Source: Neoroseomonas lacus (GTDB lineage: Bacteria > Pseudomonadota > Alphaproteobacteria > Acetobacterales > Acetobacteraceae). Taken from it: a stretch of 64,000 bases of DNA. The position numbers were made by a program, and so were the translations under genes. Shown here piece by piece: positions 17,601-24,199 of the stretch. The DNA is taken from NCBI RefSeq assembly GCF_014644535.1, contig NZ_BMKW01000008.1, positions 246,679-310,678 of the forward strand. The letters run 5' to 3'. Below the pieces are notes generated by a model that ran no database searches, was not told the DNA's origin, and saw nothing but the letters and a program-made list of their open reading frames with translations. The number at the start of each line of letters is the position of its first letter. The first letter of the stretch is position 1.

Positions 17601-17875
17601 GCCGCATCAACCGCCTGGCCCAGACCATCGACATGGAAGGCACCATCGTGCCGGCCTACGTCTTCAACTCCCTGCTCGGCCGCATCCCGGGCCTCGGCCG
17701 GCTGTTCAGCCCCGAACGCGGCGGCGGCCTCTTCGCCGCCACCTACCGCCTGCGCGGTCCGCTTGCCGACCCAGCCGTCAGCGTCAATCCGCTCGCCGCC
17801 CTGACCCCCGGCTTCCTGCGCGGAATCTTCGGCATCGGCGACGATACCCCCACGCCCCCCGCACCCGGGCGGTAG
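14663..17875 (+). CDS. AsmA/YhdP-like (DUF3971) envelope protein
   Basis: A 1070-residue protein with one N-terminal membrane segment (CRLVLGAVMLAGLGLGALAW) and a very large, probably periplasmic, beta-rich remainder. The low-complexity pattern of repeated strands and the C-terminal block (NGGALLRAFDVLRTVQGG, described as the start of a conserved block, then EFAVQDAPALGKLLQAMS) match the YhdP/AsmA group. These proteins are thought to form long hydrophobic grooves moving phospholipid towards the outer membrane. A proline-rich tail (TPTPPAPGR) ends it. The start is the GTG at 14663 with AGGGA 5 bases upstream. The ATG at 14705 would still leave the membrane segment. Confidence 0.82.
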   Translation: MRRAAGQAGRWLNRMCRLVLGAVMLAGLGLGALAWRLQEGPLPLPLLAREVEKAVNHGREGMRLEIGEVAIAWSGWRDGHRSPLALTLRQVRAVGDDGAVRAELPDAAVSLSLPWLLRGVVAPSVLELQGLSVVAARSAEGALRLDLGEPADVSAAEAAGRPPAAESTPLLELFAQLMKPPSDNTPLSALRRVRLTDARLRVVDAQFGRSWTAEIGNLVLTRRQGGGIDVNGNGALVLDTGQVGLRVSGSIDGATGLGRLTMAMPAVRPATLAGSAPLLAPLAAIDAPASLAVDVQLNGLRIPTMALARLRVGAGAIELGRHGRLALNALEADLTLDEQTLRVERAVLRPAAPPGRIMAGATPIITAQAQAQNADGRWQAEATLGIDQVAAADLDAFWPSGVARGAREWITENLTGGIARDGTWRITADWDPASGAARLLTLDGTLEAEDMEVHWLRPIPPAIGAAGHARFGLDAIEIDVSGGTQSGTAIALREGTVRIGFATEPETAEMDFVLGGPAADVWSLLRHQRLGLFKRGPPPISEVRGTLNEARLSIGFPMVAELPIEAMRIGVAGRVSDIRIPRLVLGKDLERGNFDFTADPAGMRATGTATVQGIALRIQQEADFRTGPANQLVTREIVSGRAEVGQIAAFGLDPRPFVEGTVGLDIRNETRRNGQGRVALRTDLTQARLAVDALAWAKPPGISGQGEATIALRNGQITAIDGIRIETADALMRGRGTQLRQNIPQAIEIQQGQIGRSRFAGEINPPSGPRANWTIAMHGPVLDAAPVLARPAAAEDTATAGASGGPGVTLQARFDRVLLQRDGALTGVVANLTSNARGTVQAAQLRGRVDGGGSIDLTIAPEGGRRHLRLTSDNGGALLRAFDVLRTVQGGRLRVDAAFDDHQRGVPLVGSAELEEFAVQDAPALGKLLQAMSVFGVFEALSTQGLSFASLTAPFTLTREALILDDARAYSMSLGITAKGRINRLAQTIDMEGTIVPAYVFNSLLGRIPGLGRLFSPERGGGLFAATYRLRGPLADPAVSVNPLAALTPGFLRGIFGIGDDTPTPPAPGR

Positions 17876-17927
17876 CCGCGGCGCGATACCTCCGATAGCC
17901 TCACCGCACTGCAACAAGGAGCGGATC

Positions 17928-19229
17928 ATGACGGGCATCGCCAAGGGCGCCGAGGAACTGGCATTGATGGAAGCCGCCAAGCGCGTGCTGCCCGGCGGCG
18001 GCTTCGGCAACTTCGCCAACGACATCATCATCCGCTCGGGCCAGGGCGGCCACGTCACCGACGTCTCGGGCAACGACTACATCGACTACCTGCTCGGCTC
18101 CGGCCCGATGTTCATCGGCCACAACAACCCGGCGGTGACCGAGGCGGTGATGGCGCAGATCCCGCTCGGCACCACCTTCTTCACCAACAACGAACCCGGC
18201 ATCCACCTGGCCGAGGCCATCGTCGACGCCATGCCCTGCGTCGAGCAGGTGCGCTTCCTCACCTCCGGCACCGAGGCCGATTTCTACGCCATGCGTCTCG
18301 CCCGCGCCTTCCGCGGCAAGCCCAAGATCGTGAAGTTCGAAGGCGGCTACCACGGCATGTCCGACTGGGGCCTGATGTCGCTCGCCCCCAAGCGCCTCGC
18401 CAACTTCCCCGACGCGGTTCCCGACAGCCCCGGCATCCCCGACGCCGTCCGCAACGAAGTCCTCGTCGCCCCCTTCAATGACATCGAAGCCGCGGTGCGC
18501 CTGATCGAAGCCCACCAGGACGAGATCGGCGGCGTCATCATGGAGCCCCTCCAGCGCCTGATCCCGCCCAAGCCGGGCTTCCTCCAGGCGGTGCGCGACG
18601 TCACCGCCCGCCTCGGCATCCCTCTCATCTTCGACGAAGTCGTCACCGGCTTCCGCTTCGCATATGGCGGCGCCCAGGAATACTACGGCGTCACCCCCGA
18701 CATCTGCACCATGGGCAAGATCGTCGGCGGCGGCTTCGCGCTGTCCGCCATCGGCGGCCGCGCCGACATCATGGCGATGTTCGACAAGGCAGCGGTCGGC
18801 GAAGAACGCTTCATGACGCAGATCGGCACACTCTCCGGCAACCCCGTCGCCGCCGTCGCCGGCCTCGCGACACTGGAAGTCCTCCGTGAACCCGGCACCT
18901 ACGAAAAGGTCTTCGCGATGGGCCGCGAGCTGATGGACGGGCTGACCACGCTGATCGCCGAAGCCGGCATCCCGGCACAGTGCCTCGGCGAGCCCGTGCT
19001 GTTCGACGTAGTTTACGCCGCCGGCGACATGCGCGACTACCGCGCGATGCTGCGCCAGGACGCGGCGATGCAGAAGCACGTCAACACGGTGATGCGCAGC
19101 CGCGGCATCCTGAAAGGGGACAGCAAGTTCTACCTGTCCACCGCACATACGGCCGCGGACATCGCGCAGACGCTGGAGGCGTTCCGCGCGGCGATGCAGA
19201 GCATGCCGGCGTCGCGCAAGGTTGCGTAG
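17928..19229 (+). CDS. Class III PLP aminotransferase (glutamate-1-semialdehyde aminomutase-like)
   Basis: A 433-residue fold-type I PLP enzyme. The substrate domain starts KRVLPGGGFGNFANDI, similar to glutamate-1-semialdehyde aminomutases. The cofactor contacts are FLTSGTEADFYAMRLARA, GGYHGMSDWG and LIFDEVVTGFR. The Schiff-base lysine is in TMGKIVGGGF near residue 265. It is probably a specialised transaminase and not HemL, because the sequence around the lysine and the N terminus diverge. I cannot name the substrate. AGGAG lies 6 bases before the ATG. A run of strong hairpins follows the stop. Confidence 0.85.
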   Translation: MTGIAKGAEELALMEAAKRVLPGGGFGNFANDIIIRSGQGGHVTDVSGNDYIDYLLGSGPMFIGHNNPAVTEAVMAQIPLGTTFFTNNEPGIHLAEAIVDAMPCVEQVRFLTSGTEADFYAMRLARAFRGKPKIVKFEGGYHGMSDWGLMSLAPKRLANFPDAVPDSPGIPDAVRNEVLVAPFNDIEAAVRLIEAHQDEIGGVIMEPLQRLIPPKPGFLQAVRDVTARLGIPLIFDEVVTGFRFAYGGAQEYYGVTPDICTMGKIVGGGFALSAIGGRADIMAMFDKAAVGEERFMTQIGTLSGNPVAAVAGLATLEVLREPGTYEKVFAMGRELMDGLTTLIAEAGIPAQCLGEPVLFDVVYAAGDMRDYRAMLRQDAAMQKHVNTVMRSRGILKGDSKFYLSTAHTAADIAQTLEAFRAAMQSMPASRKVA

Positions 19230-19235
19230 GAACGT

Positions 19236-19287
19236 TGGAGGGGCTTTGCCCCTCCAAGCCACCCCACCAAAGGCCCGAGGCCTTTGG
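19236..19287. terminator. Tandem hairpins between convergent genes
   Basis: Hairpin 1 pairs TTGGAGGGGC (19236-19245) with GCCCCTCCAA (19249-19258). Hairpin 2 pairs CCAAAGGCC (19267-19275) with GGCCTTTGG (19279-19287). Further inverted repeats (GCGGG/CCCGC and ACCAAT/ATTGGT) continue to about 19353. The region separates the converging aminotransferase and argC genes. It probably ends transcription from both sides; there is no T-run. Confidence 0.6.
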
Positions 19288-19425
19288 AAACCAATACTTG
19301 GTGTCAGGCGGGTTTGATGCCCGCTTTGTGCCCGGGCCAAGCATTGGTATCTGAACCCCAGGCTCCCAAGAGCGGATACTCCGCCTGCCAATTCTTTTGA
19401 CCGGGATGGGCGGTTTGCCGAAATC

Positions 19426-20403
19426 TCACGGCCAAACAGGTACGCCATCCAACCCCGCGGTTTCTGGCAGGCCGCAGATCAGGTTCGCATTCTGTACTGC
19501 CTGGCCGGCCGCTCCCTTGCCGAGATTGTCGACCACGCCCATCGCGATCACCAGGTTGCGCTCCGGATCGGCCGCATAGCTGACGAATGCGAGGTTCGAG
19601 CCGGTAGCCCATTTGGTCTGCGGCGGCTTGTCGGTCACGCGGACGAACGCCCGCCCGGCGTAGAAGCGGCGCGCCGCGTCCAAGCACTGGCCCGTGGTGG
19701 CGCTGCCGCGGCAGTACATGGTGACGAGTACGCCACGGGTCATGGGAACCAGGTGTGGTGTGAACACCAGCCCGGCGGCGCTGCCGCCACTCAGCCGCTC
19801 GATCGTCTTGGCCATCTCGGGCATGTGGACATGCTTGAGCAGACCGTAGGGAACCAGATTCTCGTTGCTCTCGGCGTAGCCGAACTTGCTGTCGGCGCCG
19901 CCCCGGCCGGCGCCGGAGATGCCGGTCTTGGCGTCGATCACGATGTTGCCCGGCTCGATCAGCTTGTCGACCAGCAACGGCGCCAGCGCCGTCAACGTCG
20001 CCGCGGGGAAGCAGCCAGGGTTGGCAACACGGGTCTGTCCGTCGATCTGGTCTGGCCAGACGTCGGCCAAGCCATACGCCCAACCTTCGATGTAGCGGTG
20101 GTCGCCGCCGATATCGACGATCTTCACGTCCTTGGGGATTCGCGCCAACGCCTCGGCCGAGGCGCCCGTGGGCAGCGACGCGAACAGCATGTCGAGCTTT
20201 GGCAGGGTCACAGGGTCCCACTTCTCGATCACCAGCTGGGCCAACTTGGCCGGCACACCGGGGAAGCGGTCGCCCAACCGACTGCCGGCGCTGCCCTCGC
20301 CTGCGGCGTAGACCAGTTCGAAAGTCGGGTGGCTCGCGACCAGGCGCATCGCCTCGCCGCCGCCAAAACCGCTGATCCCGACAATGCCGACGCGAATGCT
20401 CAT
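19426..20403 (-). CDS. argC: N-acetyl-gamma-glutamyl-phosphate reductase
   Basis: A 325-residue enzyme that makes N-acetylglutamate semialdehyde, the third step of arginine synthesis. The NADP fold is GIVGISGFGGGEAMRL at the start. The catalytic cysteine lies in ANPGCFPAATL near residue 140 and the catalytic histidine in LLKHVHMPEM. The C-terminal GVVDNLGKGAAGQAVQN is the most conserved family block. The ATG at 20403 has AGGA 7 bases upstream. Its 5' region is unusual: an Arg-rich leader frame (20505-20615) and an intrinsic terminator (20431-20467) precede it on the same strand. This suggests attenuation by arginyl-tRNA supply. Confidence 0.92.
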   Translation of the reverse strand: MSIRVGIVGISGFGGGEAMRLVASHPTFELVYAAGEGSAGSRLGDRFPGVPAKLAQLVIEKWDPVTLPKLDMLFASLPTGASAEALARIPKDVKIVDIGGDHRYIEGWAYGLADVWPDQIDGQTRVANPGCFPAATLTALAPLLVDKLIEPGNIVIDAKTGISGAGRGGADSKFGYAESNENLVPYGLLKHVHMPEMAKTIERLSGGSAAGLVFTPHLVPMTRGVLVTMYCRGSATTGQCLDAARRFYAGRAFVRVTDKPPQTKWATGSNLAFVSYAADPERNLVIAMGVVDNLGKGAAGQAVQNANLICGLPETAGLDGVPVWP

Positions 20404-20430
20404 GGGGGTGTCCTGATGCTGGAGTACGGG

Positions 20431-20467
20431 CAAAGAAAAACCCCCGAAGCCAGGGGCTGCGGGGGTT
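20431..20467 (-). terminator. Intrinsic terminator in the argC leader
   Basis: On the minus strand AACCCCCG (20467-20460) pairs with CGGGGGTT (20446-20439). An inner AGCC/GGCT stem extends it, and the T-rich stretch TTTCTTTG follows. It ends about 28 bases before the argC start codon and so would stop transcription before argC unless disrupted. The segment CGCAGCC at 20461-20455 inside its 5' half is exactly complementary to GGCTGCG at 20550-20544 in the leader frame. Confidence 0.8.
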
Positions 20468-20504
20468 CGGAGATGCGGGCTGATGCCGCCTCAGGAGTGG
20501 ACCG

Positions 20505-20615
20505 CTACGGGACGGATCTCACCGGGAGAGGGGCCTGTCTGCACGCAGCCACGAAAGCCGCCGCTGAGAAGCAGCGACGGCGTCGGTTCGCGGTGCGGAG
20601 GCGAAGATTACCCAT
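20505..20615 (-). CDS. Putative arginine-rich leader peptide of argC
   Basis: A 36-codon frame that would encode a peptide beginning MGNLRLRTANRRRRC. Eight of 36 codons are Arg, six of them within codons 5-14 and four consecutive (CGA CGC CGT CGC). It stands between a promoter-like TTGACA (20652-20647) with a weak TACCGT box (20628-20623) and the intrinsic terminator before argC. With that promoter the transcript would begin at or within two bases of the ATG, giving a leaderless frame, which fits the lack of a ribosome-binding site. Slow translation at the Arg run would leave the downstream anti-terminator segment free. Arg-rich frames also arise by chance in this GC-rich DNA, so confidence is moderate. 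Confidence 0.5.
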   Translation of the reverse strand: MGNLRLRTANRRRRCFSAAAFVAACRQAPLPVRSVP

Positions 20616-20622
20616 CGCGCAA

Positions 20623-20652
20623 ACGGTAGTGGTCCACCTGAACATCTGTCAA
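20623..20652 (-). promoter_or_regulatory. Candidate promoter of the argC leader transcript
   Basis: A perfect -35 box TTGACA (20652-20647) is followed after 18 bases by TACCGT (20628-20623), which matches the -10 consensus at three positions including the two first and the last. The predicted start point falls at about 20616-20615, on the leader ATG. Confidence 0.45.
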
Positions 20653-20748
20653 CGCGGGTTCGTAGCTGTGATGGCGCGACCTGCCCGAGCGATTCGGCAG
20701 TTGGAACAGCGCCTTCCATCGCTTCAGCCGCAGGAGTGCGAAGGGCGT

Positions 20749-21522
20749 CTAGCGCGGCATTCCGCTCGCCGCGTCAATCAGCGGCTGCACCGGCACCTTG
20801 ATGAAGCCGCGAGCCGGCCGGTCCAAATCGGCCACCAGCGTCATCACGACCCCCACGGTCATCGCCATCAGCACCGTGGCGACGGGCCGTCGGGCACCGC
20901 GTACACCCGAGTGGAAACCGGTGAGCGCCATGGCCATCATGGCGACGCCAAACAGCATCACCATCACCTCACCGGGGATGCGATAGCGGATCGCGGTGAT
21001 GCGGCTCTCGTGGACGTTGTTCATCTCGTTCAACGAGCCGACGAACCGATAGACCGGCAGGGATTGCGGCGACGCCGCCGTCACCTCCACGGCAATTTGC
21101 CAAAGCCTGCCCTGCAACGCGACGGAGCGGGCAACGTCCTGCTCAAGCTTCGCGACGTCGTACGGCCGCCCGAGGCCAGTCCGCACGGCCGTGTACTCAC
21201 GCAGCAAGTCGAATATCGGCTGCCGCGCCGGCTCTGGCAGCATCAGCGCGAAGTTCGCCGTACTGCCGATCGCATTGGCCTCGTGCAGCACCATGGAGCG
21301 GCGCGTGTCGAACCGAGACAAGGCGAGTGAGAAGCTGAAGGCGAGCAACAGCGCCAGCAGCCCCAGGGCCGAGCCCGCCAGCATCCCGAGATCCTCCGCC
21401 TTGCTTCCCCGGCGCTGCGCCCGATTGCCGAGCCACGCCCCCAGGACGGTGGACCCGACGCTCAACGCCACGACAAGGGGATAGAGGATCGAGAAGTCCA
21501 GGTCGTACAAGCTGTCAGCCAT
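20749..21522 (-). CDS. Integral membrane protein, DUF4239 (bestrophin-like) type
   Basis: A protein of 257 residues with two hydrophobic segments near the N terminus (YPLVVALSVGSTVLGAWLG and LAGSALGLLALLLAFSFSLA), a long soluble middle of about 100 residues, and two segments near the C terminus (VMVMLFGVAMMAMALTGF and VLMAMTVGVVMTLVADL). This 2+2 arrangement with an RFDTRR motif after the second segment is that of DUF4239 proteins, which resemble bestrophin channels. The role is unknown. The start may be the ATG at 21522 or the one at 21537; neither has a strong ribosome-binding site. The gene ends just upstream of the argC leader. Confidence 0.7.
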   Translation of the reverse strand: MADSLYDLDFSILYPLVVALSVGSTVLGAWLGNRAQRRGSKAEDLGMLAGSALGLLALLLAFSFSLALSRFDTRRSMVLHEANAIGSTANFALMLPEPARQPIFDLLREYTAVRTGLGRPYDVAKLEQDVARSVALQGRLWQIAVEVTAASPQSLPVYRFVGSLNEMNNVHESRITAIRYRIPGEVMVMLFGVAMMAMALTGFHSGVRGARRPVATVLMAMTVGVVMTLVADLDRPARGFIKVPVQPLIDAASGMPR

Positions 21523-21815
21523 GCCGGGCCAGTCCATCCAGGGTCCACGTCGCGTGGCGCGAAGGCCCCGCGGACGCAAATGCGCGGAGACCTACACACC
21601 CGAAGCCAAAGCTTGTCCAGTTGCCCACAGCCCGTCATGGGCCGAGCCTCAATCCGACGCCATCTACCCTGGATCTTCGGCGAAGTTCCGTGTATGTTCT
21701 CTACATCGGCGGCGTCGCGGCGCCCGACGTCCCATCAGTCTCGGAACGGCGTAAAAGCTTAAAATCCTAAAATCTTAAAATGCACAATCCCAAGCACTTA
21801 CACCCCAAATACCCC
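21523..21815. other. Intergenic region with an AT-rich patch
   Basis: This stretch of about 290 bases has no credible gene. From about 21750 to 21815 it is far less GC-rich than the rest of the window, with the near-repeats CTTAAAATC, CTAAAATC and CTTAAAATG in a row. It lies directly downstream of upp and upstream of the DUF4239 gene, both on the minus strand. It could hold that gene's promoter or a curved or protein-bound segment. Confidence 0.45.
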
Positions 21816-22466
21816 TCAAGCCGTCCCAAATATCCTGTCCCCCGCATCCCCCAACCCGGGTCGGATATAGCCGTGCTCATCCAACGCCCTATCGACCGCC
21901 GCCGTCCAAACCTCCACATCCGGGTGCTTCTCCTGCAACCGGGCGATCCCCTCCGGCGCCGCCAACAGGCAAACGAACCGGATCGACCTGCATCCCCGCG
22001 CCTTGAACCGGTCGATCGCCGCGACCGCTGAATTCGCCGTCGCCAGCATCGGGTCGAGCACCAACACCAACCGCTCCGCCACATCGCTCGGCGCCTTGAA
22101 GTAGTACTCCACCGCCTGCAACGTCGCCGGGTCCCGATACAGCCCGACATGCGCAACGCGCGCCGCCGGTAACAACGCCAGCATGCCATCCAGCATGCCC
22201 AACCCCGCCCGCAACACCGGCGCCAGCACCAGCTTCCGCCCGGCAATCCGCGGCGTCATCATCGGCTCCAACGGCGTCTCGATCGGCACCTGCTCCAGCG
22301 GCAAATCCCGCGTCACCTCGTAACACAGCAGCATCGCGATCTCGCCCAGCAGCCGCCGGAATTCCGAGGACGGACACCCCGCCTCCCGCATCAGCCCCAG
22401 CTTGTGCTGGATCATCGGATGCGTCGCCACATGCACCGGCGCCGCCATCCCCACTTCTTTGCCCAT
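21816..22466 (-). CDS. upp: Uracil phosphoribosyltransferase
   Basis: A 216-residue salvage enzyme that makes UMP from uracil and PRPP. The family opening [13 protein letters not shown] is followed by [29 protein letters not shown] and the PRPP-binding loop [17 protein letters not shown], where most relatives have GGS in place of ANS. The uracil-binding C terminus reads [18 protein letters not shown]. The ATG at 22466 is chosen because GGGAGG lies 6 bases upstream; the ATG at 22448 would give the commonest family length. It is divergent from the nucleotide-sugar dehydrogenase gene. Confidence 0.93.
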   Translation of the reverse strand: MGKEVGMAAPVHVATHPMIQHKLGLMREAGCPSSEFRRLLGEIAMLLCYEVTRDLPLEQVPIETPLEPMMTPRIAGRKLVLAPVLRAGLGMLDGMLALLPAARVAHVGLYRDPATLQAVEYYFKAPSDVAERLVLVLDPMLATANSAVAAIDRFKARGCRSIRFVCLLAAPEGIARLQEKHPDVEVWTAAVDRALDEHGYIRPGLGDAGDRIFGTA

Positions 22467-22581
22467 CGCCCGCCTCCCTGCCGTCCCGCCTGCTTGGCCC
22501 AAAGCCCCGGCCGACGCCAGAGCCCCCAGCTTGATTCGCCAATAGGTTGATTTAATCTCGGCAATCAGCAACTATACTCCC

Positions 22582-23850
22582 ATGCCAGACACCGGACTGA
22601 TGCCCGTTGCTGCCAGAACCGCCCCGGTCGCCGCTGGGGAGGTCGTGGTCATCGGCCTGGGCTATGTCGGCCTGCCCATCGCGCTGGAAGCCGCCGCCGC
22701 CGGCTTCTCCGTCACCGGCTTCGACCTCGACCCCACGGTGGCGCGCGCTGCGGAAGCGGCTGGCCACGGCCGAGGGGGCTCCGGCCGCCTCACCGCCACC
22801 GCCGACCCCCGCTCGCTGCCGCGGGCCGAGACCTGGCTCATCTGCGTCCCGACGCCGCTCGACGCCACCGGCCGCCCCGACCTCTCCCTGGTCGCCGCCG
22901 CCCTGGCCACCTGCCGCGCCAACCTCGCCCCCGGCGCGCTGGTCTGCCTCGTCTCCACCTGCCAGCCCGGCGCCACCAACGGCATGTGCCGCCGCGCCCT
23001 CGAGGATGACGGCCTGCTGGTTGGTCGCGACGTCTTCCTCGCCGTCTCGCCCGAGCGCGAAAACCCCGGCGGCCCCACCCCCGGCCCGCGCCACACCCCC
23101 CGACTGCTCGGCGCGCCCGACCCCGTCTCGATGGCCCGCGCCCGCGCCTTCTGGGAGCGCATCACCGACTGTGTCGTGCCGGTGGCCACCCCCGAGATCG
23201 CCGAATGCGCCAAGCTGCTCGAAAATACATACCGCTTGGTCAACATCGCGCTGATCGATGAACTGCATCGGGGCTTCGCCGCCCTCGGCGTACCGACCCG
23301 CGCGGTGGTCGAGGCAGCGGCGACCAAGCCCTTCGGCTTCGCCCCCTTCTGGCCTGGTACCGGCGCCGGCGGCCACTGCATCCCGGTCGACCCCGCCTTC
23401 CTGCAGATGGAACTGGCCCGCGTTGGAGCGCCTTCCGCCATGCTCGCCAGCGCCACCGAGGCCAACCGCGCCCGCCCCGCCCGCATCCTTGCCGCGGTGG
23501 AACACGGCCTGGGCGGTTCACTGGCCGGCCGCCGCGTCCTGGTCCTCGGCGTCACCTACAAGCCCGAGGTGCCGGACCTGCGCGGCGCCGCCCCCGTCGC
23601 CCTGCTGCGTGCCCTGACCGCCCGCAGCGCCGAGGCGCTGTGGCACGACCCGGTGCTGGGCGAGACGCCGCCGGCCCTCAGCCACCTGCACCGCGTCACC
23701 GACCTCGCGGCGGCCGCACCGGACGCCGTCATCCTCGGCACGCCGCACCGCGCCTATGGCCAAGTGCCGATCACCGCCCTGGCGCCGCTGGTCTTCGACC
23801 CCTTCGGCCTGCTGCCGCCCGACCCGTCCGGCCGCGTCCGGGCGGTTTGA
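22582..23850 (+). CDS. Nucleotide-sugar dehydrogenase (WecC/WbpA type)
   Basis: A 422-residue UDP-sugar 6-dehydrogenase that oxidises a sugar to its uronic acid in two NAD steps. The N-terminal cofactor loop is VIGLGYVGLPIALEAA. The substrate-domain signatures are VSPERENPGG, ECAKLLENTYRLVNIAL and the catalytic cysteine in GTGAGGHCIPVDP near residue 262. VLVLGVTYKPEVPDLRGA marks the C-terminal domain. The pattern fits UDP-N-acetylglucosamine or UDP-N-acetylmannosamine dehydrogenases rather than UDP-glucose dehydrogenase. A TATACT box ends three bases before the ATG at 22582, so the message may be leaderless or start at the ATG at 22600. It is probably for surface polysaccharide; a glycosyltransferase lies downstream. 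Confidence 0.88.
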   Translation: MPDTGLMPVAARTAPVAAGEVVVIGLGYVGLPIALEAAAAGFSVTGFDLDPTVARAAEAAGHGRGGSGRLTATADPRSLPRAETWLICVPTPLDATGRPDLSLVAAALATCRANLAPGALVCLVSTCQPGATNGMCRRALEDDGLLVGRDVFLAVSPERENPGGPTPGPRHTPRLLGAPDPVSMARARAFWERITDCVVPVATPEIAECAKLLENTYRLVNIALIDELHRGFAALGVPTRAVVEAAATKPFGFAPFWPGTGAGGHCIPVDPAFLQMELARVGAPSAMLASATEANRARPARILAAVEHGLGGSLAGRRVLVLGVTYKPEVPDLRGAAPVALLRALTARSAEALWHDPVLGETPPALSHLHRVTDLAAAAPDAVILGTPHRAYGQVPITALAPLVFDPFGLLPPDPSGRVRAV

Positions 23851-23906
23851 GTGTCCATTCGGGCATGCGCCATCCGGCGCATTGCCGCATGCGGCCCCGG
23901 CACTCA
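23848..23906. repeat. Palindromic intergenic element, copy 2
   Basis: The outer arms TGAGTG (23848-23853) and CACTCA (23901-23906) enclose a hairpin of ATGCGCC (23865-23871) and GGCGCAT (23876-23882), followed by CCGCATGCGG. Layout and core match the element at 8700-8784, although the two copies differ between the arms. It overlaps the last codon of the dehydrogenase gene and may act as its terminator. Confidence 0.6.
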
Positions 23907-24136
23907 GCCGCCCAGGTCAGTAGCCTGGTTTGGGTAGGGCAGGGGTGCGGGCCCGTGCCGGACCCGGCAAACGCCCACTGACGCCCAGGTGCAGCCAAGC
24001 TCCTCACCGCCACTTCGGCTATCGCCCCGATATCGGCGGCGCGCCCAGGCACTGAACCACCCATCAAAGTCCCATCGTGCCTCGACGATGCTGCATTCAT
24101 GGGTGTTCACGCCACCTGCTCCTGGCGTTGTCTGGC
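23907..24136. other. Intergenic region, no gene seen
   Basis: About 230 bases between the two hairpin elements hold no gene with a ribosome-binding site or recognisable product. Both flanking genes end here. Confidence 0.5.
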
Positions 24137-24180
24137 GAGCATCCTCACGCGTTCCGATAATTCCGCCCGAACGCGATCGG
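24137..24180. repeat. GAGCATC-hairpin element, copy 1
   Basis: GAGCATCCTCAC is followed by a 7-bp hairpin CGCGTTC (24148-24154) / GAACGCG (24169-24175) and then ATCGG. A sequence with the same frame, GAGCATCTTCAC plus hairpin plus ATCGG, is at 30821-30867, with different but still paired stem bases. That covariation suggests a conserved folded element. Confidence 0.5.
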
Positions 24181-24199
24181 TGCGCGGCCCATCCGGCAT

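Noticed and set aside
14642..18073. Open frame of 1143 codons opposite the AsmA/YhdP-like gene
   Set aside because: Same reason: a shadow produced by biased third positions, with repetitive Gly/Ala/Asp content and no recognisable domain.
20519..20719. Alternative 66-codon frame overlapping the argC leader on the minus strand
   Set aside because: It starts upstream of the TTGACA box, has no ribosome-binding site and no special codon run, so the 36-codon frame is the better leader candidate.
22547..22578. Promoter TTGATT-20-TATACT before the nucleotide-sugar dehydrogenase
   Set aside because: The spacing of 20 is too long and the -10 box would place the start point at or after the ATG. Kept only as a remark in the gene entry.
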